NCBI RefSeq assembly: GCF_001949125.1
Contig: NZ_MSTI01000091.1
Coordinates: 87,012-151,011, forward strand
DNA: 64,000 bases
Source: Deinococcus marmoris
GTDB taxonomy: Bacteria; Deinococcota; Deinococci; Deinococcales; Deinococcaceae
Reading direction: 5' to 3'
The position numbers and the translations under genes were made by a program. Below, in pieces: positions 1 to 9,774 of the stretch. Each line of letters starts with the position of its first letter. Within the stretch, counting starts at the first letter, position 1. The notes under the pieces are model-generated. The model made no database searches. It was not told the origin of the DNA and saw nothing but the letters and a program-made list of their open reading frames with translations.

Positions 1-1
1 A

Positions 2-1627
2 GTCGGCGGAACGTACACCCTGCCGCTGAGTGACAGCCCCCAGACCTTCAACTACTACGGCGCAATCGACAACAACACGTACACGGTGCTGAACAACGTC
101 CTGGAAAGTCTGGTGGAGTACAACCTGGCGACGTACAAGCTGGAGCCGGGTCTGGCGGAGTCGTGGACGACCAGCAAGGACGGCAAGGTGTGGACCTTCA
201 AGATCCGCAAGGGCGTGAAGTGGCACGACGGCGTGCCCTTCAGCGCGGATGACGTGGTGTTTTCCTATAACAACATCATCCTGAACCCCGGCGTGCGGGC
301 CAACCAGATTCCGAACCTGAGTTTCGGCGGTGAGCCGGTCAAGGTGGAGAAGGTGGACGCCTCCACCGTCCGCATGACCCTCAAGCAGGCGGCGGGGGCC
401 TTTACGCAGCCGCTGCGGACCTTCATTTTGCCCAAACATGTCTTCGAGAAGATCGATCCGCTGAAAAATCCCGCCGACTACATGAAGATGTGGGGCACGG
501 ACAAGGCCACCGAGGTGATCGGCACCGGGCCATTCAAGTTCGCGGGCTACGTGGCCGGGCAGAAGATCAGTCTGGTAAAGAACCCGGACTACTGGAAGGT
601 GGACGCCAAAGGCACCAGGTTGCCGTACCTGAACCGGCTGGAATACCTGATCATCCGCGATCCACAGGCGCAGGTGGCGCAGTTCCTGGCCGGGAATCTG
701 GATCAGGTGAACATCACCGGGGCGCAGTTCCCGGACCTGAAGCAAAAAGAGGTGGCCGGCGCTCCGTTCAAGGTGGTGCGCAGCAAGGCGCTGTTCGGCA
801 GCCCCCCCCACATCGCCTTCAATTTCGACGCCAAGGATCCGGCGCTGGCCAAAGTCTTCCGCGACCTGCGCTTCCGGCAGGCCATGCAGTTCGCGGTGAA
901 CCGTCAGCGCATCATCGACGACGTGTTCAACACGGTGGCCACGCTGCCCGGTCACGGCGTGGCCCCCATCAGCGAGTTCTACGTGAACACCAGAGGGGCG
1001 CTGGGCAAGTTCGATCTGAAAGCGGCAGGACAGAAACTCGATCTGCTGGGCCTCAAGGACACCGACCGCGACGGCATTCGCAACCTGCCGGGTGGCAAGA
1101 ATCTGGAATTTGATCTCACCTATGCCACCGACAGCACGGTGTACCCGCCCATTGCCACCATCTTCCAGAACGATCTGAAAAGCATCGGCGTGAAGGTTAA
1201 CCTCAAGGGTCTGCTGGTGGCGAACATGCTGGCGACCGGGCAGGCGGGCAACTACGAGGCGATGCTGTACGCGTTCGGCGATCAGCCCGATCCGCAACTG
1301 CGGCGGGAAATCTGGCAGCCTGGACAGGCCCTGAACTACTGGCACATGTCGGCCCGTGGCGAGGACGGTAAACCGGTCTTCGCCAACATGCAGCCCTGGG
1401 AAAAACGGATCTGGGACATCTTCGATCAGGGGGCCACCGTCGTCGACCCGATCAAGCGCCGCGCGCTGTACGGCGAGTGGCAGGCCCTGTTCTCCAAGAA
1501 CCTGCCGGTGATCATGGTGGCCAAGGCCGACAATCTGGCTGCCGTGAACAACAGGGTGGGCAACTTCATCTACAACCTCGGCCCGATTCCCACCTACAAC
1601 ACCAACACATTGGTTTACCTGAAGTAA
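2..1627 (+). CDS. ABC transporter substrate-binding protein, family 5 (peptide type), 5' partial
   Basis: This is the extracytoplasmic binding protein of a dipeptide/oligopeptide-type ABC importer; 541 residues are visible. The reading frame is open from the window edge, so the signal peptide and true start lie upstream. A GTG at position 86 is inside the conserved region and is not the start. Early residues GGTYTLPLSDSPQTFNYY are followed by the SBP_bac_5 block LAESWTTSKDGKVWTFKIRKG and KWHDGVPFSADDVVFSY, typical of DppA/OppA proteins. It ends PTYNTNTLVYLK with a TAA stop. Two cognate permeases follow on the same strand. The substrate cannot be told from sequence; peptides are the default, but some family members bind sugars or metals. 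Confidence 0.93.
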   Translation, partial: VGGTYTLPLSDSPQTFNYYGAIDNNTYTVLNNVLESLVEYNLATYKLEPGLAESWTTSKDGKVWTFKIRKGVKWHDGVPFSADDVVFSYNNIILNPGVRANQIPNLSFGGEPVKVEKVDASTVRMTLKQAAGAFTQPLRTFILPKHVFEKIDPLKNPADYMKMWGTDKATEVIGTGPFKFAGYVAGQKISLVKNPDYWKVDAKGTRLPYLNRLEYLIIRDPQAQVAQFLAGNLDQVNITGAQFPDLKQKEVAGAPFKVVRSKALFGSPPHIAFNFDAKDPALAKVFRDLRFRQAMQFAVNRQRIIDDVFNTVATLPGHGVAPISEFYVNTRGALGKFDLKAAGQKLDLLGLKDTDRDGIRNLPGGKNLEFDLTYATDSTVYPPIATIFQNDLKSIGVKVNLKGLLVANMLATGQAGNYEAMLYAFGDQPDPQLRREIWQPGQALNYWHMSARGEDGKPVFANMQPWEKRIWDIFDQGATVVDPIKRRALYGEWQALFSKNLPVIMVAKADNLAAVNNRVGNFIYNLGPIPTYNTNTLVYLK

Positions 1628-1636
1628 ATGGACGGT

Positions 1637-1680
1637 GGACGTGCCAGAGGCCCCGCGCGCTTTCGGCCTCCGACACGTCC
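1637..1680 (+). promoter_or_regulatory. Intercistronic stem-loop between binding protein and permease
   Basis: Two nested perfect arms are visible: GGACGTG (1637-1643) with CACGTCC (1674-1680), and inside it GAGGCC (1647-1652) with GGCCTC (1665-1670), separated by 3-nt symmetric bulges. There is no T-run, so it is not a classical terminator. Such hairpins after binding-protein genes often stabilise the upstream mRNA or reduce read-through, which would give more binding protein than permease. That role is inferred. Confidence 0.5.
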
Positions 1681-1779
1681 GCCCTTCCGCTTCAAGAGAA
1701 TGGAGTGTCCCACGTTGCTGCTACCTTGCGTTCCTGACCGCTGCCCCAATGACTGGCCTGCCCCTGCGGTCTGCCCGTC

Positions 1780-2751
1780 ATGCTGAGCTACGCCCTGCGC
1801 CGCATTCTGGGCATGGTTCCCACGTTGCTGCTGATCAGTGTGGTGTGCTTTGTCGTCATTCAGCTCCAACCCGGCAGTTTTCTGGACCAGTACCTGGAAG
1901 ACCCGCGCGTGACCAAGGAAACCGTCGCCACCATCACCCGGCAGCTCGGGCTGGATCAGCCGCTGTGGGTGCAGTACCTGACCTGGATCAAGGGCATCGT
2001 GCTGCACGGCGATTTTGGCTACTCGTTTGCCAACGGGCGTCCGGTGGCCGAACTGATCTGGGAGCGGCTGGGCTGGACCGTCTTTCTCGCCGTGCTGACC
2101 CTGATCGTGTCATGGCTGATCGCCATTCCGCTGGGCATCTACACGGCCCTCAACCGCTACGGCATCGGCGCGACGATCACCAATTTTCTGGGCTACATCA
2201 GCCTCGCCATTCCCGATTTTCTGGTGGCGCTGCTGCTCATCGCGCTGGTGCTGAGCGCCGGCGGCACCAATGTGGGCGGCCTGTTCAGCCCGCAGTACAT
2301 CGGTGAACCGTGGAGCTGGCCGAAGGTGCTGGACCTCCTGAACCACCTGTGGATTCCCATGATCGCCATTGGCCTGGAAGGCGTCGCGGGCCTGATGCGC
2401 CAGATGCGCGCCTCGATGCTGGACGTGATCAACCAGGATTACGTGCGAACGGCGCGGGCCAAGGGACTGGCTGGGCGCGCGGTGCTGTGGCGGCACGCGG
2501 TCAGAAACGCCATCAACCCGCTGATCAGCCTCGCTGGTCTGAGCCTGCCCACCCTGATCAGCGGCACCATCATCGCGTCCATCGTGCTGAACCTGCCCAC
2601 CATCGGGCCTTACCTCTATGACAGCCTGCTCAATAAGGATCAATACGTCGCCATGACCTTGCTGCTCTTTAGCGCGCTGTTGCTGCTGATCGGCAACCTG
2701 CTCTCGGACCTCGCGCTGGCCTGGGCCGATCCCCGGATCCGGTTCGAATGA
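1780..2751 (+). CDS. Peptide-type ABC transporter permease (DppB/OppB family)
   Basis: Inner-membrane permease of 323 residues, the usual length for DppB proteins. It has an N-terminal membrane segment (MLSYALRRILGMVPTLLLISV) and the binding-protein-dependent transport domain. The EAA loop that contacts the ATPase is visible as QDYVRTARAKGLAGRAVLWRH, around residues 220-240. It pairs with the next permease, whose ATG overlaps this TGA. No strong ribosome site precedes the ATG at 1780; ATPase genes are not in the window and may lie elsewhere. Confidence 0.92.
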   Translation: MLSYALRRILGMVPTLLLISVVCFVVIQLQPGSFLDQYLEDPRVTKETVATITRQLGLDQPLWVQYLTWIKGIVLHGDFGYSFANGRPVAELIWERLGWTVFLAVLTLIVSWLIAIPLGIYTALNRYGIGATITNFLGYISLAIPDFLVALLLIALVLSAGGTNVGGLFSPQYIGEPWSWPKVLDLLNHLWIPMIAIGLEGVAGLMRQMRASMLDVINQDYVRTARAKGLAGRAVLWRHAVRNAINPLISLAGLSLPTLISGTIIASIVLNLPTIGPYLYDSLLNKDQYVAMTLLLFSALLLLIGNLLSDLALAWADPRIRFE

Positions 2752-3869
2752 CAGTAGCTCCCGCAAACATGACCGTAAAAACGCAGGAGCGGCAGACCCC
2801 ACTGGCGCTGGCCCTCCGCCGCTTCCGGCGCAACCGCGTGGGCGTGTGGAGCGCGTGGCTGCTGGCCGCGCTGTATCTGATCGCGCTGCTGGCCGGGTTC
2901 CTATCTCCGTACTCGATCACCGCGCAGCACGCCGATTTTCCCTTTCAGCGTCCACAGGTCGTTCACCTCGTTCACGACGGCAAGCTGATGCGCCCCTTCG
3001 TCTACGGCGTCAAGAAGACGCGTGACCCGGTGACCTTCCGCTCCACCTTCGCGCCGGACACGTCGTCCCCGAAGCCCATCCTGTTCTTCGTGCGCGGCGA
3101 CGATCCGCTGGAATCGCAATACAACTTTCTGGGTGTCTTTAAAAGCCAGTGGCATTTGTTCGGCGTGCAAGACGGCTTTTACTTTCCCCTTGGTACGGAC
3201 AAGTTCGGGCGTGACCTGTTCTCGCGGATGCTGGTCGGCTCGCAGGTCAGCCTGACGGTGGGTCTGATCGGTATCGTCATCAGCTTCACCATCGGTATCG
3301 TGCTGGGCGGGGTCAGCGGCTATTTCGGCGGCTGGGTGGATAACCTGATCCAGCGGGTGGTGGAGGTGCTGCTGTCCTTTCCCCGACTGCCCATTCTGCT
3401 GGCCCTCTCCACCATCATCCCCGCCAGTTGGCCGAGTACCTGGGTGTATCTGGGCATCATTGCGGTGCTGTCGCTGATCGGCTGGGCGGGGCTGGCGCGG
3501 GTGGTGCGCGGGCAGGTCATCAGCGCCCGCAACGTGGATTACGTGCAGGCGGCGCGGGCCATCGGCGGCTCGGACCTGCGGGTGATCCTGCGCCACATCA
3601 TGCCCAACCTGAGTTCGTTTCTGATCGTGACCGCCACGCTGGCGCTGCCCGGCTACATTCTGGGCGAGAGCGCGCTGAGCTTCCTGGGCCTGGGGATCAA
3701 GGAACCGATGACCAGTTGGGGCCTGCTCCTGAAGGACGCGCAGAACTTCGAGACGCTGAACCTGTACCCCTGGCTGCTGCTGCCCGGCGTGATGATTGTG
3801 CTGTCGGTGCTGGCCTTCAACTTCATGGGGGACGCCCTGCGCGACGCGGCGGACACCCAGAGCCGCTGA
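2748..3869 (+). CDS. Peptide-type ABC transporter permease (DppC/OppC family) with long extracytoplasmic insert
   Basis: Second permease, 373 residues against roughly 300 for ordinary DppC proteins. The N-terminal segment (residues about 25-45, VWSAWLLAALYLIALLAGFL) is followed by about 100 extra residues before the DKFGRDLFSRML element that starts the conserved permease domain near residue 155. A similar insertion occurs in some OppC/YejE-type permeases. The EAA loop is NVDYVQAARAIGGSDLRVILRH. The ATG overlaps the preceding stop as ATGA; an in-frame ATG 7 codons on is an alternative start. The last gene of the cluster is followed by a terminator. Confidence 0.92.
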   Translation: MTVAPANMTVKTQERQTPLALALRRFRRNRVGVWSAWLLAALYLIALLAGFLSPYSITAQHADFPFQRPQVVHLVHDGKLMRPFVYGVKKTRDPVTFRSTFAPDTSSPKPILFFVRGDDPLESQYNFLGVFKSQWHLFGVQDGFYFPLGTDKFGRDLFSRMLVGSQVSLTVGLIGIVISFTIGIVLGGVSGYFGGWVDNLIQRVVEVLLSFPRLPILLALSTIIPASWPSTWVYLGIIAVLSLIGWAGLARVVRGQVISARNVDYVQAARAIGGSDLRVILRHIMPNLSSFLIVTATLALPGYILGESALSFLGLGIKEPMTSWGLLLKDAQNFETLNLYPWLLLPGVMIVLSVLAFNFMGDALRDAADTQSR

Positions 3870-3914
3870 ATAAGCTTGACTTCCCCTGAATACCGCGCTA
3901 TATCCATTTCATCG

Positions 3915-3936
3915 CCGCCTGAAAGGGCGGTTTTTT
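3915..3936 (+). terminator. Rho-independent terminator of the peptide ABC cluster
   Basis: CCGCC (3915-3919) pairs with GGCGG (3926-3930) around the loop TGAAAG, followed directly by six T residues (3931-3936). It lies 46 bp after the permease stop. Confidence 0.8.
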
Positions 3937-3992
3937 CGTCCCTGCCAGAGCAATTCGTGTCCATGACTTTTCCCAGTTCAGGAGGCGGTCTG

Positions 3993-4646
3993 ATGGTTGA
4001 AGCAGTTGCGGCGCGGCGAACTCCCAGACGCCATGCAGGAGTCAACCTCGCGCTGGGTACCCTGGCGGGTTTCACCCTCGCGCAACTAGGCTTGAGGCTG
4101 TGGATTCGCCGCAGACCCATTCCCATTCCTTACGGCTGGGCGTGGCTGCTGGAAAATCCCTGGCGGCGGCGTTACCGCGATCCCCGGCGGCTGGCCGACG
4201 CCTGCGCCCTGCGCCTCACCGACAGGGTGCTGGAAGTCGGCTGCGGTTCGGGCCTGTTCACGCCAGAGCTGGCCGGGCGCTGCGGCCACGTCACGGCGCT
4301 GGACATCGAGGCCCGCTATTTGGCCCAAACGGCGGTCAAAACTGCTGGACTGCCGAACGTGACGCTTCTGCACGGTGATCTGGCCGCGCTTCCCTGTGAA
4401 GCGGGCGGTCTGGACGCCGTGATCCTGATCTCCGTGCTGACCGAATTGCCCGCGCCTGTGGCCGCCCTGCGCGAATGCCTGCGCGTGCTGCGTCCCGGCG
4501 GGCGAATCATCATTGGCGAGGAGTTCTTCGGCCCGGAATACGTGCGGGCCTGTACCGTGGACGCCTGGGCGGGTGCGGCGGGATTGCGGCGGGTGGGGAG
4601 GCTGGGGAACGGCTGGGCGTATCTCCAGACCTACGAGCTGGCCTAG
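3993..4646 (+). CDS. Class I SAM-dependent methyltransferase
   Basis: A 217-residue protein with the Rossmann SAM-binding motif VLEVGCGSGLFTPELAGR, an acidic ribose-binding position in TALDIEARY, and a later RPGGRIIIGEEFF strand typical of UbiE/ArsM-like methyltransferases. A hydrophobic stretch at about residues 17-36 (NLALGTLAGFTLAQLGLRLW) suggests a membrane anchor. I chose the ATG at 3993 because AGGAGG lies 7 nt upstream (3980-3985); the frame is open further upstream, but that part overlaps the terminator. It is convergent with the next gene. The substrate is unknown. Confidence 0.8.
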   Translation: MVEAVAARRTPRRHAGVNLALGTLAGFTLAQLGLRLWIRRRPIPIPYGWAWLLENPWRRRYRDPRRLADACALRLTDRVLEVGCGSGLFTPELAGRCGHVTALDIEARYLAQTAVKTAGLPNVTLLHGDLAALPCEAGGLDAVILISVLTELPAPVAALRECLRVLRPGGRIIIGEEFFGPEYVRACTVDAWAGAAGLRRVGRLGNGWAYLQTYELA

Positions 4647-4656
4647 AAACTCTTTC

Positions 4657-5772
4657 TCAGACCATTCTAGCAGGCAGCCATGCCGGACGGGCACTCAGGG
4701 CGGCGGGACGTGTAGTGCGGCTCTGCACGTCCAGGGTGCGGCCAGCTTCGGCAGAGTCCAGCGTGGTCTGCATCACGTCCAGCACGTGGTAGGCCAGTTC
4801 GCCGCTGGCCCGGTGGGGTGCGCCGCTGTCGATGGCCTCCAGCATGTCGGCCAGCCCGATACCGCGCGCGTTGTCCTGAAAGGGGCGGGTCAGCTCGATA
4901 GTCTCCCAGGCGTCACTACCTGCCGCACGCACCCGCAAGGGGCCGCCAAAGGTGTTGGGATCGGGCAGGCTGAGTGTACCCGCCGTGCCGTAGATCTCAA
5001 TGCGTGGCACCTCGCTGGCCTGCACGTCGAAACTGGCGATGAAGGTGGCGACGGGTCCAGATTCCATCTCTTTCCCATCAAAAGTCAGTTGCGCGGTGAC
5101 GTGGGTGGGGGTCTGGACTGGGACCTTCTGGCCCTGTCTGGCCCCGCTGCCGATCACGCGCTCCGCGTGCGCCCTGACCGCGCTGCCGCCCACGCGGGTC
5201 ACGCCGCCCAGCAGGTTGACCAGCGCCGTCAGATAGTACGGTCCCATGTCGAACAGCGGCCCCGCGCCGGGCTGATAGAAGAAGTCGGGATCGGGGTGCC
5301 AGCCTTCCGGGCCGCCCCCCAGCATGAAGGCGGTGGCGGCCACCGGGCGGCCAATCCGGCCCGCGTCCAGCACCTCGCGCGCCGTTTGCAGTCCCGCCCC
5401 CAGAAAGGTGTCGGGCGCGCAGCCCACGCGCAGCCCCCGTGCCTGTGCCGCCGCCAGGATGGCCTGCCCGTCCTCCCGCGTGATGGCCAGCGGCTTCTCG
5501 CTGTAGACGTGTTTGCCCGCGTTCAGGACGGCCAGCGACATCGCGGCGTGTGCGGCGGGCGGCGTCAGATTGACCACCGCCACGATCTCGGGGTCCGCCA
5601 GCAGTTCGTCCAGCGTTGCGGCGCGGCTGCCGTGGGCGCTGGCCTGTGCCTGTGCGCGCGCCGGGTCCAGATCGGTGATGGCGGCCACCCGGAACAGGCC
5701 CAGTTCCCGGGCGATCTTCAGGTAAGCGCTGCTGATGTTGCCGGTGCCGATAATGCCGATGCTATGGGTCAT
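4657..5772 (-). CDS. Gfo/Idh/MocA family NAD(P)-dependent oxidoreductase
   Basis: A 371-residue dehydrogenase with an N-terminal Rossmann fold (SIGIIGTGNISSAYLKIA, residues 4-21), the family signature EKPLA (around residue 90) and the usual C-terminal alpha/beta domain. Members oxidise sugars, inositols or related polyols. The gene is divergent from a sugar isomerase/epimerase gene about 190 bp away, a pairing common in sugar or inositol catabolism. The stop is only 11 bp from the convergent methyltransferase stop. The exact substrate cannot be read from sequence. Confidence 0.9.
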   Translation of the reverse strand: MTHSIGIIGTGNISSAYLKIARELGLFRVAAITDLDPARAQAQASAHGSRAATLDELLADPEIVAVVNLTPPAAHAAMSLAVLNAGKHVYSEKPLAITREDGQAILAAAQARGLRVGCAPDTFLGAGLQTAREVLDAGRIGRPVAATAFMLGGGPEGWHPDPDFFYQPGAGPLFDMGPYYLTALVNLLGGVTRVGGSAVRAHAERVIGSGARQGQKVPVQTPTHVTAQLTFDGKEMESGPVATFIASFDVQASEVPRIEIYGTAGTLSLPDPNTFGGPLRVRAAGSDAWETIELTRPFQDNARGIGLADMLEAIDSGAPHRASGELAYHVLDVMQTTLDSAEAGRTLDVQSRTTRPAALSARPAWLPARMV

Positions 5773-5964
5773 GCTGGGAACCTCTTGTGCGGTGGGCTTG
5801 TGGGGTGGGCAGGGGTGAATGGGGCGTAGTCTGGAAAGAGAGCCGTACAGTGGGGGTGAGGGACAGCCGAACTGCCCCGATCCTCCTGCTCTTCAGTGCT
5901 GCCGCTCTGCCGCCCGATTCTAGCGACAATGCCCACCCCCCCCATTCACTTCCATGAGGTTCCC

Positions 5965-6702
5965 ATGACCCAGCGCGTTTCCGTCGGCCTGCAACTCTAT
6001 ACCCTGCGCGAGCAACTGGCTCAGGATTTTTTTGGCACCCTGGACGCTGTGGCCGCCAGCGGCATCACCGAAGTCGAGCTGGCCGGGGAATACGGTGGTC
6101 TGGACGGTCCTGGCCTGCGTGCGGCCCTGGCCGAGCGCGGACTGACCGCCACCGCCGCCCATATCGGCGGCCAGGTATGGGAGCAGGACACCGCCGGGCA
6201 GATCGACTTCCTGCACGGCGTCGGCGTGAAACGTGCGGTCTATCCCTGGTTCAAGGGTGAGGGTCAGGAGTGGGTGAAGCTGGCCGAACAGCTTGAAGGG
6301 CTGTCTCAGAAGCTGGCCGCCGAGGGCATCAGTCTCAGCTACCACAACCATGACCATGAGCTGAGCGAGACGCTGGACGGGCAACCTGTTCTTGATGTGC
6401 TGCTGGAGCGTGCGCCCACCCTGCAACTGGAGCTGGACACGGCCTGGGTCTACGCAGGTGGTAAAGACCCGGTGGAGTACCTGAAGCGGTACGCGGACCG
6501 CACGCCGCTGGTGCATCTCAAGGACCTGCGCCGCGACGGTGAGGGCTGGCTGACGGTGGAACTGGGCGCGGGCGAGGTGCCGCTCACGGCCATTCTGGAA
6601 GCTGTGCCGCCGGGCGCAACGGTGTTCTACGAGCAGGATCAGGCCGACGGAATGGCCAGCGTGAAGGCGAGTCTGGAATTCCTGGGCAGCCTCGGGAAAT
6701 AG
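5965..6702 (+). CDS. Sugar phosphate isomerase/epimerase (xylose isomerase-like TIM barrel)
   Basis: A 245-residue AP-endonuclease-family-2/IolE-like TIM barrel. Visible elements include VGLQLYTLREQL at the N-terminus, SYHNHDHEL (metal-binding His), LQLELDTAWVYAGG (Glu and Asp) and PLVHLKDLR (His), all matching the family's metal site. I chose the ATG at 5965 because a GAGG lies upstream and homology begins there. The frame extends back to 5896 with an ATG at 5929 that could be a leaderless start. It is probably functionally linked to the divergent dehydrogenase. Confidence 0.88.
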   Translation: MTQRVSVGLQLYTLREQLAQDFFGTLDAVAASGITEVELAGEYGGLDGPGLRAALAERGLTATAAHIGGQVWEQDTAGQIDFLHGVGVKRAVYPWFKGEGQEWVKLAEQLEGLSQKLAAEGISLSYHNHDHELSETLDGQPVLDVLLERAPTLQLELDTAWVYAGGKDPVEYLKRYADRTPLVHLKDLRRDGEGWLTVELGAGEVPLTAILEAVPPGATVFYEQDQADGMASVKASLEFLGSLGK

Positions 6703-6721
6703 ACTCTCCATAGCAGATAAA

Positions 6722-6768
6722 ACCGTCTGACCGCAGAGCGAGAATGTACGCTCTGACAGTCAGACGGT
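6722..6768. terminator. Bidirectional stem-loop between convergent genes
   Basis: ACCGTCTGAC (6722-6731) pairs perfectly with GTCAGACGGT (6759-6768), and an inner stem AGAGCG (6735-6740) pairs with CGCTCT (6749-6754). It sits between the convergent isomerase and acyl-CoA dehydrogenase stops. On the minus strand it is followed by TTTATC, a weak U-tail. Confidence 0.65.
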
Positions 6769-6783
6769 GCGATTCAGCCTCTG

Positions 6784-7944
<1,161 letters not shown>

Positions 7945-8088
7945 CAAAAACCTCGATGTAGAGAAGGAGAAATGGGGAAGCTGGCGGTGGTCCGGGCATT
8001 GTCTCACACGCCACTGGGACAGGAGGGCAAGCACCGTGCCAGTTGGTGGGCGGTGTGCCGGGGAGTCTGCCATCTTTTCCGGTATTTT

Positions 8089-8952
8089 CTAGCGCGCGTT
8101 ATGGGCACTGCCCAGTCTCCGCACCACCGCCAGCACTGTAAAGGCCAGCAGGACCATCACCGCCGACAGCACCAGTGCCGGGGCCAGATCGGATTCCAGC
8201 GCGGAATAGATGGCGAGGGTGATGGTCCGGGTCTTGCCCTGGAGCGACCCGGCAAACAGGATGGTGGCCCCGAATTCGCCCAGCGCCCGCGCCCAGGTCA
8301 GCACCAGTCCTTCCAGCAGGAACGCGGAGGCCAGCGGCCAGGTGATGTACCGGAAAACCGTCCAGCGGTCTGCGCCATCGGTGCGGGCAGCGTCCTCCAC
8401 GTCGCGGTCCACCGCCATGAACCCGGCCTTGGCGGTTCGCAGGTAGAAGGGGGCGGCCACGAACAGTTGCGCCATGACCACGGCAGCGAACGAGAAGGCC
8501 ACGCTGATGCCCGCCAGTTCCAGCGGCGCACCCAGCAGGCCGTTGCGCCCGAAGGCCAGCAGCAGGCCCACCCCCGCCACCACCGGCGGCAGCACGATGG
8601 GCAGGTCCAGCAACGTGTCCAGCGCGGTCTTGCCAGGAAAATCGTAGCGGGCCAGCAGCCACGCCACCGGAGTGCCCAGCAGCACGGTCAGGACCATCGT
8701 GCAGGCGGTGGTCAGCAGGCTGATCCGCAGGGCGTCCAGCACCACCGGTCCCAGCAGGGTGGGAAAAAACTGGGCGTTCAGGCCGCGCAGCAGCAGCGCC
8801 AGCACCGGCAGCACCAGAAACAGCACCAGCAGCGCACTCAGCGCCAGTGGAATGGCTGGGACACCACGCGGACCGGAGCGGGTGCGCGGCAGGGCAGACC
8901 TGCGTTTAGGAGTGGTGGGCCGACGGGTCAGCGCACAGTCCCGGTGGAGCAA
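8089..8952 (-). CDS. modB: Molybdate ABC transporter permease ModB
   Basis: Inner-membrane permease of 287 residues. Recognisable ModB features are the first membrane segment (ALSALLVLFLVLPVLALLL), TPVAWLLARYDFPGKTALDTLLDLPIVLPPVVAG, and the EAA loop region near ALGEFGATILFAGS. The start at 8952 is TTG with only a weak ribosome site, 13 bp after the modA stop, so translation is probably coupled. No modC ATPase follows: the next gene is an unrelated dehydrogenase. Confidence 0.9.
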   Translation of the reverse strand: MLHRDCALTRRPTTPKRRSALPRTRSGPRGVPAIPLALSALLVLFLVLPVLALLLRGLNAQFFPTLLGPVVLDALRISLLTTACTMVLTVLLGTPVAWLLARYDFPGKTALDTLLDLPIVLPPVVAGVGLLLAFGRNGLLGAPLELAGISVAFSFAAVVMAQLFVAAPFYLRTAKAGFMAVDRDVEDAARTDGADRWTVFRYITWPLASAFLLEGLVLTWARALGEFGATILFAGSLQGKTRTITLAIYSALESDLAPALVLSAVMVLLAFTVLAVVRRLGSAHNAR

Positions 8953-8965
8953 ACAGACAGGTCTC

Positions 8966-9736
8966 TCACTTCACTTGCTGAGGCTTGAGAAAGCCCCATT
9001 TTTTCAGGATGGCCTGCCCCTCGCCCGAAAGCACGAACTTCACGAATGCCTGGGCGGCCTCGGGGCTGGCGGAGCCTTTCAAAGTCCCGATGGGATAGCT
9101 CGCGCTCTGGTTGAAGCGGGTGGGCAGCGTGATCACCCGCACGCTGGGCCGCAGGGCGGGCGTCACGTCCGAGCTGTAGACCACGGCGGCGTCCGCCTCG
9201 CCCAGTTGCACCTTCAGGGCCACCTGACGCACGTTGGGTTCCTCGCTGACCACGTTTTTCAGAAATAGCCCCGAGAAGTCCTTGCCGTATGCGCCAGATT
9301 TGTCGATGGCGCTGATCATCCTACGGGTGTAATCGCCGACGGGAACGGCCTTATCGGCAATGACCAGTTTGACCCCTGGTTTGCTCAGGTCCGCCAGCGT
9401 CTGCACTTTTGCATTGTTCTTCGGCGCGATCACGGCCAGCCGGTTGCTCAGGAACGGCTGGCCGCCCGTAACCAGACCGGATTTGACCAGTGGGTCGAAC
9501 TGCGCGTTGTTGGCGCTGGCGTACACGTCGGCCCGCGCGCCGTTGTCCAGTTGCGTCCTCAGCGCCTGCGATCCAGCGAACTGGAAGGTGGTGGTATTCC
9601 CGGTTTTCGCGTCGAAGGCTTTCCCAATCTCGGCGAAGGCGTCGGTCAGTGAGGCGGCGGCGAAAACGGTCAGGCTGGCCGCGCTGGCACTGCCCACGCT
9701 CAGGAGGAGGGTGGAGATCAGGAGTTGCGTTTTCAT
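8966..9736 (-). CDS. modA: Molybdate ABC transporter substrate-binding protein ModA
   Basis: A 256-residue secreted binding protein with the signal peptide MKTQLLISTLLLSVGSASAA. The mature part starts LTVFAAASLTDAFAEIGKAF, the usual ModA opening whose Ser contacts the oxyanion. FQFAGSQALRTQLDNGARADVYASA and GEADAAVVYSSD are further ModA signatures. The frame extends 14 codons upstream, but the signal peptide fixes the ATG at 9736. It lies 38 bp downstream of the HTH-binding-protein fusion gene and upstream of modB, forming a regulator-modA-modB unit. Confidence 0.93.
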   Translation of the reverse strand: MKTQLLISTLLLSVGSASAASLTVFAAASLTDAFAEIGKAFDAKTGNTTTFQFAGSQALRTQLDNGARADVYASANNAQFDPLVKSGLVTGGQPFLSNRLAVIAPKNNAKVQTLADLSKPGVKLVIADKAVPVGDYTRRMISAIDKSGAYGKDFSGLFLKNVVSEEPNVRQVALKVQLGEADAAVVYSSDVTPALRPSVRVITLPTRFNQSASYPIGTLKGSASPEAAQAFVKFVLSGEGQAILKKWGFLKPQQVK

Positions 9737-9774
9737 GATTGACCTCAGGTGAACTGGAATGGATGGAGTGAAGG

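Noticed and set aside
490..1113. 207-codon ORF inside the binding-protein gene
   Set aside because: It is in another frame of a clearly coding gene, with repetitive Gly/Arg/Gln-rich composition typical of shadow frames in high-GC DNA.
4513..5829. 438-codon plus-strand ORF
   Set aside because: It is antisense to the Gfo/Idh/MocA dehydrogenase, which has clear motifs and normal codon pattern.
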